DNA from: Neobacillus mesonae
Lineage (GTDB): Bacteria; Bacillota; Bacilli; Bacillales; Cytobacillaceae
Assembly (NCBI RefSeq): GCF_023715155.1
Contig: NZ_JAMBNQ010000019.1
Coordinates: 24,276-88,275 of the forward strand
Direction: 5' to 3'
Length of the DNA stretch: 64,000 nt
Shown: piece by piece, positions 25,561 to 34,746 of the stretch
Numbering within the stretch: position 1 is the first letter of the stretch
Layout of the letters: every line of letters begins with the position of its first letter
Translations under genes and position numbers: made by a program
Notes under the pieces: model-generated
The model's input: only the letters and a program-made list of their open reading frames with translations
Told to the model about the DNA's origin: nothing
The model's database searches: none

Positions 25561-26862
25561 CTAGGGGCGGGAAAACGGTCCTGCCAAATGTCCGTCTTTA
25601 ACAACCACGCGGCCATTTTTGATAACCGTATCGGTATGATTTACCCCATATGAATATTGTAGTTTCATATAATTTTCGCAATTAAAAATGGTTACATCTC
25701 CTTTTTTACCAACTTCAAGACTTCCGATGTCCTTAGAGCGATTAATCGCGTGTGCCGCATTAATGGTTGCTGCTGTTATCACCTCGGCTGGTGTCATCCC
25801 CATTTTTAGGCATCCTAAATTCATGATAAACGGAAGTGAGATGGTCGGAGATGAACCGGGATTGCAATCTGTGGATAATGCAACCGGAACACCAAGGTCA
25901 ATCATTTTTCTGGCATTAGCAGATTCAGCCATCAGGAAGTAGGCTGTTCCGGGAAGCAAGACCCCGACTACCCCTTTTTCGGCCATGGCCTTCATGCCTA
26001 TTTCTGAAGCTTTTAACAGGTGATCTGCAGAAATTGCCCCTATTTCTGCAGCAAGCTCTGCCCCTTTATAAGGCTCAATTTCATCAGCATGAATTTTTGG
26101 CATCAGCCCAAAGTACTTACCTGCTTCTAAAATGATTTTTGCCTGTTCAGGAGTAAAAACCCCTTTTTCGCAAAAAACATCATTAAATTCAGCCAGCCCC
26201 CATTCGGCAGCTTTTGGAATCATTTGTTTGATCAGGAGTTGAACAAAGTCATCCGGCCGGTCTTTGTATTCCTTCGGTATGGCATGTGCCCCCATAAATG
26301 TTGAGACAATATCTATGGGATGCTGTTCATTGAGCTGTTTAGCTACCTCCAGCTGCTTTCGTTCGGTTTCCCATTCCAGCCCATAACCGCTTTTTGCCTC
26401 AAGCGTTGTAACGCCATGAAGTAAAAATTGATTTAAGCGCGTATAGCTTTGTTGAAAAAGTTCCTCATGTGATGCTGCCTTTGTTGCTCTTGTTGTGGCG
26501 TGTATCCCGCCGCCTTTATTCATGATTTCCATATAGGTCGAACCTTGCAGCCGCATATTAAATTCATTTTCACGGCTGCCTGCAAAAACTAGATGTGTAT
26601 GAGGGTCAACAAGCCCTGGTGTGACCAGTTTGCCGCTTGCATCCACCATGTCTGCCTCAGTTAGACGGCCATTGACCCTTGCCATTAGTTCCTGATCTGT
26701 CCCCACTGCCTGAATAATTCCATCCTCAATCCAGAGACTTCCATTTTCAATAATTCCAAGCTCAGACATTTCACCTTTTACACGGGGGGCATTGGAAGTC
26801 CCCCTTAATGTCACCAGCTGCGACGCGTTTCGAATAAAAACTGCCTTCTTCAATTCAAACAT
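25561..26862 (-). CDS. hutI: Imidazolonepropionase
   Basis: The 433-residue amidohydrolase hydrolyses imidazolone propionate to formiminoglutamate in histidine degradation. Metal and substrate motifs are visible: LVTPGLVDPHTHLVFAGSRENEF, GGGIHATTRAT, EAKSGYGL, MPKIHADEIEP and ALSTDCNPGSSP. The first codon (ATG at 26862) lies very close to GAGAGG; an in-frame TTG three codons later has better spacing. It is downstream of hutU across a 265-base gap holding a phased repeat. Confidence 0.95.
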   Translation of the reverse strand: MFELKKAVFIRNASQLVTLRGTSNAPRVKGEMSELGIIENGSLWIEDGIIQAVGTDQELMARVNGRLTEADMVDASGKLVTPGLVDPHTHLVFAGSRENEFNMRLQGSTYMEIMNKGGGIHATTRATKAASHEELFQQSYTRLNQFLLHGVTTLEAKSGYGLEWETERKQLEVAKQLNEQHPIDIVSTFMGAHAIPKEYKDRPDDFVQLLIKQMIPKAAEWGLAEFNDVFCEKGVFTPEQAKIILEAGKYFGLMPKIHADEIEPYKGAELAAEIGAISADHLLKASEIGMKAMAEKGVVGVLLPGTAYFLMAESANARKMIDLGVPVALSTDCNPGSSPTISLPFIMNLGCLKMGMTPAEVITAATINAAHAINRSKDIGSLEVGKKGDVTIFNCENYMKLQYSYGVNHTDTVIKNGRVVVKDGHLAGPFSRP

Positions 26863-26894
26863 CCTCTCAGTCTATTGGACTCGTTATGTGAATT

Positions 26895-27076
26895 GCAGAT
26901 ATAATTCGGAAAACTGCAGATATATTGTAAATTTTTTTTAACTGCAGATAAATCACTAAAAGCCGCAGATATTCTCCGCAAACTCGCAGATATTTTGCTA
27001 AATCCCGCAGATATCCTTCGCAAACTCGCAGATAAATTGCTTAAACTCGCAGATATCCTTGGTCAACCAGCAGCAA
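26895..27076. repeat. 21-bp phased array of GCAGATA units
   Basis: GCAGATA occurs at 26895, 26916, 26944, 26965, 26986, 27007, 27028 and 27049, with a degenerate GCAGCAA at 27070. All steps are 21 bases except one of 28. The linkers are related (CGCAAACTC, GCTAAATCC, GCTTAAACTC), so it is a tandem repeat with a strictly kept core. It fills the hutU-hutI gap. No open frame crosses it. Confidence 0.9.
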
Positions 27077-27127
27077 AACCAGTCAAATTAGAAATCGAGC
27101 AGCGGCTTTTAATAAAAACCAAACTAG

Positions 27128-28804
27128 TTATGAATCCTCCTCCAACATGGGCATCTTAATGCCTTTTTCCTTCGCCGTTTTTATTGCCAGATCATATCCT
27201 GCATCGGCGTGCCGGACAATTCCCATTCCAGGATCAGTCGTGAGAACCCTTTGCAGGCGGACCTCTGCATCTTTCGTACCATCCGCGACAATGACCATTC
27301 CGGCATGCTGTGAATAGCCCATTCCTACTCCGCCTCCGTGATGAAATGAAACCCAGCTGGCTCCGCCGACTGCATTAATCAGGGCATTTAATATAGGCCA
27401 GTCAGACACCGCATCACTTCCATCTTTCATTCCTTCTGTTTCCCGGTTTGGGGAAGCAACAGAACCTGCATCAAGGTGGTCGCGGCCAATTACAATCGGT
27501 GCGGACACTTCACCGGATGCGACCATATCATTAATCAATTTTCCAAAGCGTGCACGGTCCCCATACCCTAACCAGCAAATCCTTGCAGGGAGCCCTTGGA
27601 AAGCAATTTTAGCCTGAGCCATTCGGATCCATTTGCACAAATGCTCATCCTCTTTAAATTCGCGGAGCAAAACCTCATCAATTTTTCGAATATCCTCAGG
27701 GTCTCCTGACAAGGCTGCCCAGCGGAAAGGCCCCTTTCCTTCACAGAATAATGGGCGGATATAGGCCGGAACGAAACCTGGAAAATCAAAGGCGTGTTCT
27801 ACCCCTTCATCCTTCGCAGCCTGACGGATATTGTTTCCATAATCAAAAGTAACCGCTCCTTTTTGCTGCATTTCAAGCATAGCTTTTACGTGTAAAGCCA
27901 TGCTTTGTTTTGAAAGCTTTACATATTTTCCAGGGTCCTTCTTGCGTAATTCAGCCGCCTTCTCAATACTGAACCCCGCCGGAATATATCCATTTAATGG
28001 GTCATGGGCAGATGTTTGGTCGGTTAACACATCTGGGTTGAAGCCTTTTTGAATGAATTGCGGCAGCACCTCAGCAGCATTTCCTAATAAGCCGATGGAT
28101 AATGCCCTGCCGGCTGTCTTCGCTTCATTTGCCATTTTTAATGCCACATCTATATCATTTGTTTTTACATCCAAATATTTGGTTTCAATCCGGCGTTCTA
28201 TTCTCCTCTCATCCACTTCAACAGCGATACATACGCCTTCATTCATGGTCACCGCTAAAGGCTGGGCCCCGCCCATTCCGCCAAGACCGGCCGTCAAGGT
28301 GATCGTATGTTTTAATGTACCGCCATATTTTTGACGTGCCAGTTCGGCAAATGTTTCATAAGTACCCTGAACAATGCCTTGACTGCCAATATAAATCCAG
28401 CTTCCTGCTGTCATTTGACCGAACATCATCAAACCCTTTTGATCCAGCTCATGGAAATGCTCCCAATTGGCCCAGGCAGGTACAAGGTTAGAGTTTGCCA
28501 GCAATACCCGTGGGGCGTCCTTATGCGACTTCCACACTACGACAGGTTTTCCCGACTGAATTAACAGGGTTTCATCATTTTCCAATTGTAAAATCGTCTT
28601 TACAATAGCATCAAAGGATTCCCAGTTGCGTGCAGCCTTTCCAATACCGCCGTAAACAACTAAATCTTCTGGTTTTTCTGCTACTTCTTGATCAAGATTG
28701 TTCAATAACATTCGAAGGGCTGCCTCCTGGATCCAGCCCTTTGCATGTAATTGTGTTCCTTTGAAATTTTTTATAACCCTTGGCTGTGAAGTCTTTGCAT
28801 CCAT
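27128..28804 (-). CDS. hutU: Urocanate hydratase
   Basis: The 558-residue NAD-dependent enzyme converts urocanate to imidazolone propionate, the second step of histidine breakdown. The sequence shows the family N-terminus ([43 protein letters not shown]), the NAD site [27 protein letters not shown] and the C-terminal [17 protein letters not shown]. The ATG at 28804 is preceded by GGGAG; an in-frame GTG nine bases earlier is less likely. hutH and hutG are not nearby. Confidence 0.95.
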   Translation of the reverse strand: MDAKTSQPRVIKNFKGTQLHAKGWIQEAALRMLLNNLDQEVAEKPEDLVVYGGIGKAARNWESFDAIVKTILQLENDETLLIQSGKPVVVWKSHKDAPRVLLANSNLVPAWANWEHFHELDQKGLMMFGQMTAGSWIYIGSQGIVQGTYETFAELARQKYGGTLKHTITLTAGLGGMGGAQPLAVTMNEGVCIAVEVDERRIERRIETKYLDVKTNDIDVALKMANEAKTAGRALSIGLLGNAAEVLPQFIQKGFNPDVLTDQTSAHDPLNGYIPAGFSIEKAAELRKKDPGKYVKLSKQSMALHVKAMLEMQQKGAVTFDYGNNIRQAAKDEGVEHAFDFPGFVPAYIRPLFCEGKGPFRWAALSGDPEDIRKIDEVLLREFKEDEHLCKWIRMAQAKIAFQGLPARICWLGYGDRARFGKLINDMVASGEVSAPIVIGRDHLDAGSVASPNRETEGMKDGSDAVSDWPILNALINAVGGASWVSFHHGGGVGMGYSQHAGMVIVADGTKDAEVRLQRVLTTDPGMGIVRHADAGYDLAIKTAKEKGIKMPMLEEDS

Positions 28805-28960
28805 TCTCCACACTCCCTTTCAGGTTTTTACTTCCTATTACTATAAAATGTAAATCCTCTGAAAAATATCGATAAAAATGCAAAAATTATTAAATAGAAC
28901 CATTAGAATGTTTTTGTCAGTCGAGGTAAACGATAAGGGGAAAGGAATGGGAGTGATGTG

Positions 28961-30037
28961 ATGCAAAAATTTATTATGTTGTTGAGTGCTTTATTTATTT
29001 TCCTTGGTTTCAATTTGGGGTATGCATGTGCAAAAACACATGAATCCCCATCGTCAGTTAGAGGAATTTATGTCCAGGCTTCCAACACACAAGGACCAAA
29101 GTTTGAAAAACTGTTACATCTTGTGACTCAATCCGATTTAAATGCAATGGTCATCGATGTCAAGGATGATCACGGCACCCTTACCTTTCAGCCGTCAAAA
29201 AGTTCGCCTTACTATTCCATCAGCAGACCATATATGAAAGACCCAAAAAAACTCATGCACATTTTATACAAAAATCATATCTATCCAATTGCCAGAATTG
29301 TGGTTTTTAAAGACAATGTATTAGCAAAATCGAATCCGGACTGGTCTTTTAAAACGAGGGAAGGCGTTTGGAAAAATAGCAGAGGTGATTCATTTACCAA
29401 TCCGTTTGTCAAACAGGTGTGGGATTACAATATTGGGATTGCCATTGAGGCAGCAAAAATAGGATTCAAAGAAATTCAATTTGATTATGTCAGATTTCCG
29501 GAAAAATTTGAGACCTTTGAATCATCTCTCCAATATGTCGGGCAAGCAGAAAAGAAAAGCCGGGTGTCCGCCGTATCGGAGTTTGTGAAAACCGCTCATG
29601 AAAAACTACATCCATATGGTGTCAAAATGTCAGTCGATGTTTTTGGGAACGCCACTGTCATCCCGGAAGCACCAGGAATTGGCCAGAACTTTTCACAAAT
29701 TGCCCAGCATGTCGATGTCATTTCTGCGATGATTTATCCAAGCCATTGGACAGAGATTTTTGGAATCAAAAAACCGGATTTAGAACCCTACAGGCTTGTT
29801 TCTGAGTATGCTAAAGTTGAAAATTCACGTCTTCAGAAATTGCCCGCACCTCCTGTTTCACGGCCATGGCTTCAAGACTTTACGGCCTCTTACCTGGGAA
29901 AAGGAAATTACAAGAAATATGGAAAAAAGGAAATCGAAGACCAAATACGAGCTCTCCATTCTCAGGGAATACATGAATTTTTATTATGGAATGCTGAAAA
30001 TAACTACACACCGAATGTTAACTATAAAACTAACTAA
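28961..30037 (+). CDS. Putative secreted glycoside hydrolase (TIM-barrel, DUF4015-type)
   Basis: The 358-residue product has an N-terminal signal peptide (about residues 1-25, ending LGYACAK) and a putative glycosyl hydrolase barrel of the Pfam PF13200 type: VRGIYVQA, NAMVIDVKDDHG, IYPIARIVVFKD, EIQFDYVRFPE with likely catalytic acidic residues, and ISAMIYPSHW. The ATG at 28961 follows GGGAGTG; an in-frame GTG precedes it by one codon. Cell-wall or polysaccharide cleavage is plausible; the substrate is unknown. Confidence 0.8.
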   Translation: MQKFIMLLSALFIFLGFNLGYACAKTHESPSSVRGIYVQASNTQGPKFEKLLHLVTQSDLNAMVIDVKDDHGTLTFQPSKSSPYYSISRPYMKDPKKLMHILYKNHIYPIARIVVFKDNVLAKSNPDWSFKTREGVWKNSRGDSFTNPFVKQVWDYNIGIAIEAAKIGFKEIQFDYVRFPEKFETFESSLQYVGQAEKKSRVSAVSEFVKTAHEKLHPYGVKMSVDVFGNATVIPEAPGIGQNFSQIAQHVDVISAMIYPSHWTEIFGIKKPDLEPYRLVSEYAKVENSRLQKLPAPPVSRPWLQDFTASYLGKGNYKKYGKKEIEDQIRALHSQGIHEFLLWNAENNYTPNVNYKTN

Positions 30038-30040
30038 CAC

Positions 30041-30080
30041 AAAAAGGGCTAATGCCTTAAACAGGTATTGGCCCTTTTTA
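30041..30080 (+). terminator. Rho-independent terminator
   Basis: AAAAAGGGCTAAT and ATTGGCCCTTTTT form a stem with an inner pairing of GCCT with AGGT, directly after the hydrolase gene. Confidence 0.8.
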
Positions 30081-30120
30081 TGTAACTATTTGTAAAATTG
30101 TCCCCTCATGTTGCAAAATC

Positions 30121-31164
30121 TTATCTCTTCTGTGTGTCTGACAACAATATCATTTCCTTCTCAATATGACTTGCACGGATTCCAAACTTTGGTTTTAGCT
30201 GTTTAGCATCAATTTTCTCGTTAAGCAGAATTTTGATGGCAAGATATGGCATATTAATGCCGGAGAGGCAGCTTATATGCATGCCTCCGCTCATGCGCGG
30301 GTTGATTTCAAGCAATTTTGGAATGCCATTGTTGTATTTTACTTGTATATTAAATACATATGGAATTTTATATTTACGATGAAATTCATGGGCCAGCTGA
30401 ATCAGTTCCCGGTGGTCTACCAGTTCCCGCACCCTTCCGTCGCCTTTCATTCTTGGGATAGCAGCATATAATTGATCCTTGGATGAAACACAATCAATAC
30501 TGTACTCCCTGCCATCCAAATATTCCATTACCATTAAATCTGGGAAGGTATCCTGCTGTCCTAGGATATCGCAGGCATAGTGGAAGGGAATACGAAAACT
30601 GGTACCGTGCCGAAAAAGCTGCTCTATTGAATCCATTTCATCCTTAATCACACGGAACCCATTCGCCCCTTCCCCAATTACAGGCTTAAAACAAACCTTA
30701 TGTCCTTTGTCTTTTAAAGCCGCATATGCCTGTTTGAACCCAGCAACATCATTTACGACGATATAGTCAGGGATTGGAAAAATGGAACCGCCTTCATTTT
30801 TCAAAAGTTCTTGATAGGTAACGGCCTTATTGTCCATCATTTCCATCAGTACTGGGTCTGGGCATACCAAGACTTTTACCCCAATCGCCTCAAATTCAGC
30901 TACTCTTTTTGAGATTAAAACATTTTCCATCCTTGGTACAAAAATCTCAATTCCATGGGTCTTACAAAAATCAAGGCAAAAATCGACGTACTTATCACCT
31001 GTTATTTCCGGCTCTTCAAATGCAAAATCACAATATTGTAAGTACAGTGCATCACGATTTGGATGACTGCCATATATAATAAATTTCCGCTGATCCTCAT
31101 TGTTTCGAATCATTTCCATGTAATGCAAAACAGTCGTAAACCACCTATTAAACCAAATCTTCAT
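30121..31164 (-). CDS. ATP-grasp enzyme of unknown product
   Basis: The 347-residue protein has the ATP-grasp layout: an N-terminal Rossmann-like part (KFIIYGSHPNRDALYL), the phosphate and nucleotide region VCFKPVIGEGANGFRVI, MVMEYLDGREYSIDCV, and the Mg-binding LLEINPRMSGG. It most resembles carbamoyl-phosphate-synthase-like ATP-grasp ligases that join carboxylates to amines or thiols. No partner genes are adjacent, so the substrate cannot be inferred. It stands alone. Confidence 0.8.
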   Translation of the reverse strand: MKIWFNRWFTTVLHYMEMIRNNEDQRKFIIYGSHPNRDALYLQYCDFAFEEPEITGDKYVDFCLDFCKTHGIEIFVPRMENVLISKRVAEFEAIGVKVLVCPDPVLMEMMDNKAVTYQELLKNEGGSIFPIPDYIVVNDVAGFKQAYAALKDKGHKVCFKPVIGEGANGFRVIKDEMDSIEQLFRHGTSFRIPFHYACDILGQQDTFPDLMVMEYLDGREYSIDCVSSKDQLYAAIPRMKGDGRVRELVDHRELIQLAHEFHRKYKIPYVFNIQVKYNNGIPKLLEINPRMSGGMHISCLSGINMPYLAIKILLNEKIDAKQLKPKFGIRASHIEKEMILLSDTQKR

Positions 31165-31443
31165 TTGCTACCTCTTTCATTTTTGTTCTAAAATTCCCAC
31201 TATGTTCCAATGCAGAGATATTATATCAAAAAAATATTAAAAATCAAATTTCGTTTCCGCTGTTAACATAATATTTATTATGTAAATCAATGATCGTTTG
31301 TTAATTTATTCTAAAGATTCAGTAACTTTTTATCCTCATTCCTGCTTAATATAGTAAAATAAACCTAACTAGATATTCATTTTTAGACCACAGTTATTTC
31401 CTTCCACCCGTCCATTACTTTGCAAAAGAAAAGAGGGAACAAG

Positions 31444-32718
31444 ATGAGCCGGATGTCAAAGCAAGAAAAAAGCTGGGTATTTTACGATTGGGCCAATTCT
31501 GCCTATTCCATCCTCATTACAACAGCTGTATTTCCGCTATATTTTAAGGCAGCTGCAAGCTCAGCCGGTCTTTCAGGAGCCACTTCCACTGCCTATTGGG
31601 GTTATGCCAATTCATTTGCCACCCTTCTGGTTTCAATTTGTGCACCCATTCTTGGGAGCATTGCTGATTTCAAAGGTTTTAAGAAACGTTTTTTCACGTT
31701 TTTCTTTGCCTTAGGGATTATTTTCACCTTGATGCTGGCAGCTGTCCCAAGCAGTCATTGGCTGATTTTGTTACTCTGTTATATGCTTACCGTTATTGGA
31801 TTTGGCGGCACAAGTATTTTCTATGATGCTTTTCTTGTCGATGTCACAACAGAGGAGCGGATGAACAAAATTTCCTCCAACGGATTTGCAATGGGGTATA
31901 TTGGCAGCACCATTCCGTTTATTTTAGGAATTGCCCTCATTATCCTTTCACAACAGCACATCCTGCCCTTCTCTGTTACCGTTGCCAGCCAGCTTGCCTT
32001 TGCGATCACAGCATTATGGTGGGGGCTGTTTACGATACCAATGCTGAGAAATGTAAAACAGATTTATTATAAAGAACGTGTGCCAAATCCGGTATCTAAC
32101 GGTTTTAAACAATTAGTCAAGACGGTAAAAAAAATTAAGTTATACCGCCCATTATTCCTCTTCTTACTGGCTTATTTCTTTTACATTGACGGAGTTAATA
32201 CCATTATTACGATGTCTACTGCCTATGGAACAGATTTGGGGATTGATTCTACCAGTCTTTTAATCATCTTATTTGTGACACAAGTGGTGGCAGCACCCTT
32301 TGCCGTGATTTATGGTAAGCTGGCAGATAAATATCAAGGAAAAATCATGTTATTGGTTGGAATATTTGTCTATATCATTATATGTACTTATGCATATTTC
32401 TTAAAAACGGTATTGGATTTCTGGATTCTGGCCATGCTTGTCGCTTCCTCACAAGGAGGGATTCAGGCATTAAGCCGGTCTTATTTTGCCAAACTGGTAC
32501 CTAAGGAAAATGCCAATGAATTTTTCGGATTCTATAGTATTTTCTATAAATTCGCGGCCATCTTAGGTCCTTTCTTAGTCGGGTTTACAGCCCAGATGAC
32601 GGGGAATACAAACAGCGGTGTATTTAGCCTTATTGTTCTATTTATTATTGGAGCCTTCATCCTGCTTAGGGTACCGGAATCAAACAATATACAGAAATCA
32701 AACACATTTTCCCAATAA
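31444..32718 (+). CDS. MFS transporter, UMF1/YxiO type
   Basis: The 424-residue membrane protein has the N-terminal signature KSWVFYDWANSAYSILITTAVFPLYF of the UMF1 (Atg22-like) group of the major facilitator superfamily and about twelve membrane segments. The frame is open to 31420, but the ATG at 31444 is preceded by AGAGGG. Yeast Atg22 exports amino acids from the vacuole; the role of bacterial members such as YxiO is not established. Confidence 0.85.
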   Translation: MSRMSKQEKSWVFYDWANSAYSILITTAVFPLYFKAAASSAGLSGATSTAYWGYANSFATLLVSICAPILGSIADFKGFKKRFFTFFFALGIIFTLMLAAVPSSHWLILLLCYMLTVIGFGGTSIFYDAFLVDVTTEERMNKISSNGFAMGYIGSTIPFILGIALIILSQQHILPFSVTVASQLAFAITALWWGLFTIPMLRNVKQIYYKERVPNPVSNGFKQLVKTVKKIKLYRPLFLFLLAYFFYIDGVNTIITMSTAYGTDLGIDSTSLLIILFVTQVVAAPFAVIYGKLADKYQGKIMLLVGIFVYIIICTYAYFLKTVLDFWILAMLVASSQGGIQALSRSYFAKLVPKENANEFFGFYSIFYKFAAILGPFLVGFTAQMTGNTNSGVFSLIVLFIIGAFILLRVPESNNIQKSNTFSQ

Positions 32719-32746
32719 AAAAAAGACTCATCTTGAGTCTTTTTTG
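32717..32746. terminator. Bidirectional terminator
   Basis: AAAAAAGACTCA-TCT-TGAGTCTTTTTT lies between the convergent UMF1-type transporter and csoR genes. Confidence 0.85.
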
Positions 32747-32747
32747 C

Positions 32748-33092
32748 TCATTTTTTCATTAATTTTTGAATGGTTACGAGCACCTCATCCAAAACTTCTA
32801 AGTCGCCTTCTTGAATTCTTTCCACTACACAGCTTTTCATGTGACCCTCTAACAAAATTTTCGCTACACTGTTTAAGGCCGATTGGGTAGCTGAAATTTG
32901 GTGGATGACGTCATCACAGTATGTGTCTTTTTCAATTAGTCCTTTAATACCACGAATTTGACCTTCGATACGGTTTAATCTTGTGATCATGTTATTTTTT
33001 ACTTTATCTGAGTGATGACTTTTTCGCTGGTTCCCCTCTTCGTTGCAGCAGGATGAATCTAACATTTCTCCTTGTTCCAAGTCATTAGACAT
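32748..33092 (-). CDS. csoR: CsoR-family copper-sensing repressor
   Basis: The 114-residue all-helical protein belongs to the CsoR/RcnR (DUF156) family. The Cu(I) ligand set is visible: Cys in DTYCDDVIHQ, and His and Cys in EGHMKSC, the Cys-His-Cys arrangement of true copper sensors. An N-terminal extension carries extra thiols (SSCCNEE) and histidines. I chose the ATG at 33092, nine bases after AGGAGG; an ATG two codons earlier is too close. The usual targets copA and copZ are not next to it. Confidence 0.85.
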   Translation of the reverse strand: MSNDLEQGEMLDSSCCNEEGNQRKSHHSDKVKNNMITRLNRIEGQIRGIKGLIEKDTYCDDVIHQISATQSALNSVAKILLEGHMKSCVVERIQEGDLEVLDEVLVTIQKLMKK

Positions 33093-33370
33093 TCGCATCG
33101 GCCTCCTCTTTTTTTCATTATAACATACCCCCATACCGTAAGGCGAAAGGGAATGTGAATTATAACCCATGCTTTTATCATGAGTATTTTACCATTATTC
33201 TAAGCTACAGGGAGATATTTTTTCCATTTTCGAAATTCTTCGGCTTTATCGCGTTAAATCCTTTATTTTACACTTTGTTCATTTTAGCACATGATGTTAA
33301 GATGAGAACTATATTTAAGAGTAAGTCATTTATGAGTAAGTCGCAAAAACTATAAACCGGAGGGATTTAT

Positions 33371-33556
33371 ATCAACCATTTAAAGTTGAATTACACGAGT
33401 GATATGGAAAAAGCCATGTATAAAGCTCATGGAGTATGTTTTGCAGACTACAGCAGAAAACTTGACGTTAGAATGAAAGTTGAAAAACGCCGCGAACGGG
33501 AATATTTAAAAAGCATGCGTCTATTGTCCAACATTGACAGCAAACTTCATTATTAG
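33371..33556 (+). CDS. Small basic protein with an uncertain start
   Basis: An open frame of 61 codons ends in TAG at 33554-33556. The clear ribosome site CGGAGGG is followed six bases later by ATC, not a usual start codon; the first ATG (33404) lies 38 bases after the site and gives a 50-residue protein, MEKAMYKAHGVCFADYSRK. The peptide is rich in Arg and Lys (VEKRREREYLKS) and helical. A terminator follows. I do not recognise the family. Either initiation is at ATC or TTG (33386), or the ribosome site is fortuitous. Confidence 0.5.
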   Translation: MNHLKLNYTSDMEKAMYKAHGVCFADYSRKLDVRMKVEKRREREYLKSMRLLSNIDSKLHY

Positions 33557-33562
33557 TTCTAA

Positions 33563-33592
33563 ATGCCCGTCCATCTGGATGGGCTTTTCTGA
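33563..33592 (+). terminator. Rho-independent terminator
   Basis: GCCCGTCCA and TGGATGGGC form a tight stem followed by TTTTCT, 7 bases after the small basic gene. Confidence 0.65.
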
Positions 33593-33744
33593 TAAAAAAA
33601 TTTCGTATAAAAGCACAACATTTGGGCAATAGCTGTATATATTATTTTACAAAGAAGTGACCATTTTTAATTCTTTTTATTCGCCAAAAAAGCGGTTTAT
33701 CCTATATAATATCATCAAATAATAATTGAAAGGTGTTGGTTCCA

Positions 33745-33909
33745 TTGGCAAACCCTGCTGAGTCAAAAAAGAATATTTCTGTAAATTCCACCATTTCGTT
33801 AAAAGGTATTGTCAAAGCCATTTTCAATGATACCGTTCATGTTCAAATTGGCGGAAAAATTATCACGATCCCAACATCTGAATTTTTTGTTGAAAAACCA
33901 GCTCAGTAA
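33745..33909 (+). CDS. Small paralogous protein A (54 aa)
   Basis: The TTG at 33745 is preceded by GAAAGGTGTTGG and opens 54 codons. The product shares the segment LKGIVKAIFNDTVHVQIGGK with the protein encoded at 35671-35826, and most other positions too (VNSTI, IP.SEF). The short beta-rich pattern resembles a small barrel (OB- or Hfq-like), but I do not recognise the family. The two copies bracket sasA and tetR. A terminator follows. Confidence 0.7.
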   Translation: MANPAESKKNISVNSTISLKGIVKAIFNDTVHVQIGGKIITIPTSEFFVEKPAQ

Positions 33910-33929
33910 TTTTGATCCATATTTCAACC

Positions 33930-33967
33930 AAGGCCCATCAAAGTCTTTAGATGGACCTTATTTTTTT
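33930..33967. terminator. Terminator shared with sasA
   Basis: AAGGCCCATC at 33930-33939 pairs with GATGGACCTT at 33950-33959 (one mismatch), followed by a long T-run. It overlaps the last bases of sasA. Confidence 0.75.
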
Positions 33968-34715
33968 ATTCTAAACCTTTTTTAGGGAATAAATTTTCTA
34001 AAAGGGGAATATTCCAGCTGCCATTTTGAATCTGAACAAGCAGTTCTTCCTCTTCTTTGGTTTCATTTGCCTGTTTGATCTCCACAATTTCATTGTGGAG
34101 GCGCTCCATTTTTTGATCGAGATTTGATGCCATAATGGCAGCTTCTTTTAATTCCTCAACCATACTGCTTGGTACCTCTTTATTGTATTTGTAATAAATC
34201 TTATGTTCCACACTGGCCCAAAAGTCCATAGCAATGGTGCGGATTTGTACTTCTACAAATGGGAGTTCTTCCCGGTCAGACATAAAAATGGGAATTTGTA
34301 ATATCAAATGCAGGCTTTGATATCCGTTCGGTTTTGGATCTTTAATATAATCTTTAAATTCTACGACATGTACATCCTTTTGCTTGGCAATCATATCGGC
34401 AATTTTATAAATATCTGAAAGAAATGAACAAGTGATCCGCACCCCTGCAATATCCCTAATATTTTCTTTAATCGATGTCAGCGTATAATCATATCCTTTT
34501 CGATGCACCTTTTCCAATAAGCTTTTTGGTGATTTTAGCCGGGAGGATACATGTTCAATAGGGTTGTATTCATGAATATAATTGAATTCATCTTTTAGAA
34601 TATTTATTTTGGTATTCATTTCGTCCAGCGCAAATTTATAAGCCATCATAAACCTTGTTAGTTCCAGCTTTAATTCCTTCAGCTCTTTCATTTGAAAAAA
34701 TTGGTCAAAATTCAC
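33966..34715 (-). CDS. sasA: Small alarmone synthetase, SasA (YwaC) type
   Basis: The 249-residue protein has the RelA/SpoT synthetase domain only, without hydrolase or regulatory domains. It makes (p)ppGpp from ATP and GDP or GTP. Motifs match B. subtilis YwaC: YKFALDEMNTK, NPIEHVSSRLKS, IRDIAGVRITCSF, KDPKPNGYQSLHLI and VEVQIRTIAMDFWASVEHKIYYK. A Glu/Lys-rich tail of about 40 residues is extra. The GTG at 34715 follows AAAGGAC. It lies 31 bases behind tetR, apparently in one transcript. Confidence 0.88.
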   Translation of the reverse strand: MNFDQFFQMKELKELKLELTRFMMAYKFALDEMNTKINILKDEFNYIHEYNPIEHVSSRLKSPKSLLEKVHRKGYDYTLTSIKENIRDIAGVRITCSFLSDIYKIADMIAKQKDVHVVEFKDYIKDPKPNGYQSLHLILQIPIFMSDREELPFVEVQIRTIAMDFWASVEHKIYYKYNKEVPSSMVEELKEAAIMASNLDQKMERLHNEIVEIKQANETKEEEELLVQIQNGSWNIPLLENLFPKKGLE

Positions 34716-34746
34716 AGATTTCGTCCTTTCACAAAGCAATGGTTAC

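Noticed and set aside
33155..33355. 66-codon plus-strand hydrophobic frame.
   Set aside because: No ribosome site and AT-rich aromatic composition; it lies in the csoR upstream region and ends just before the site of the next gene.
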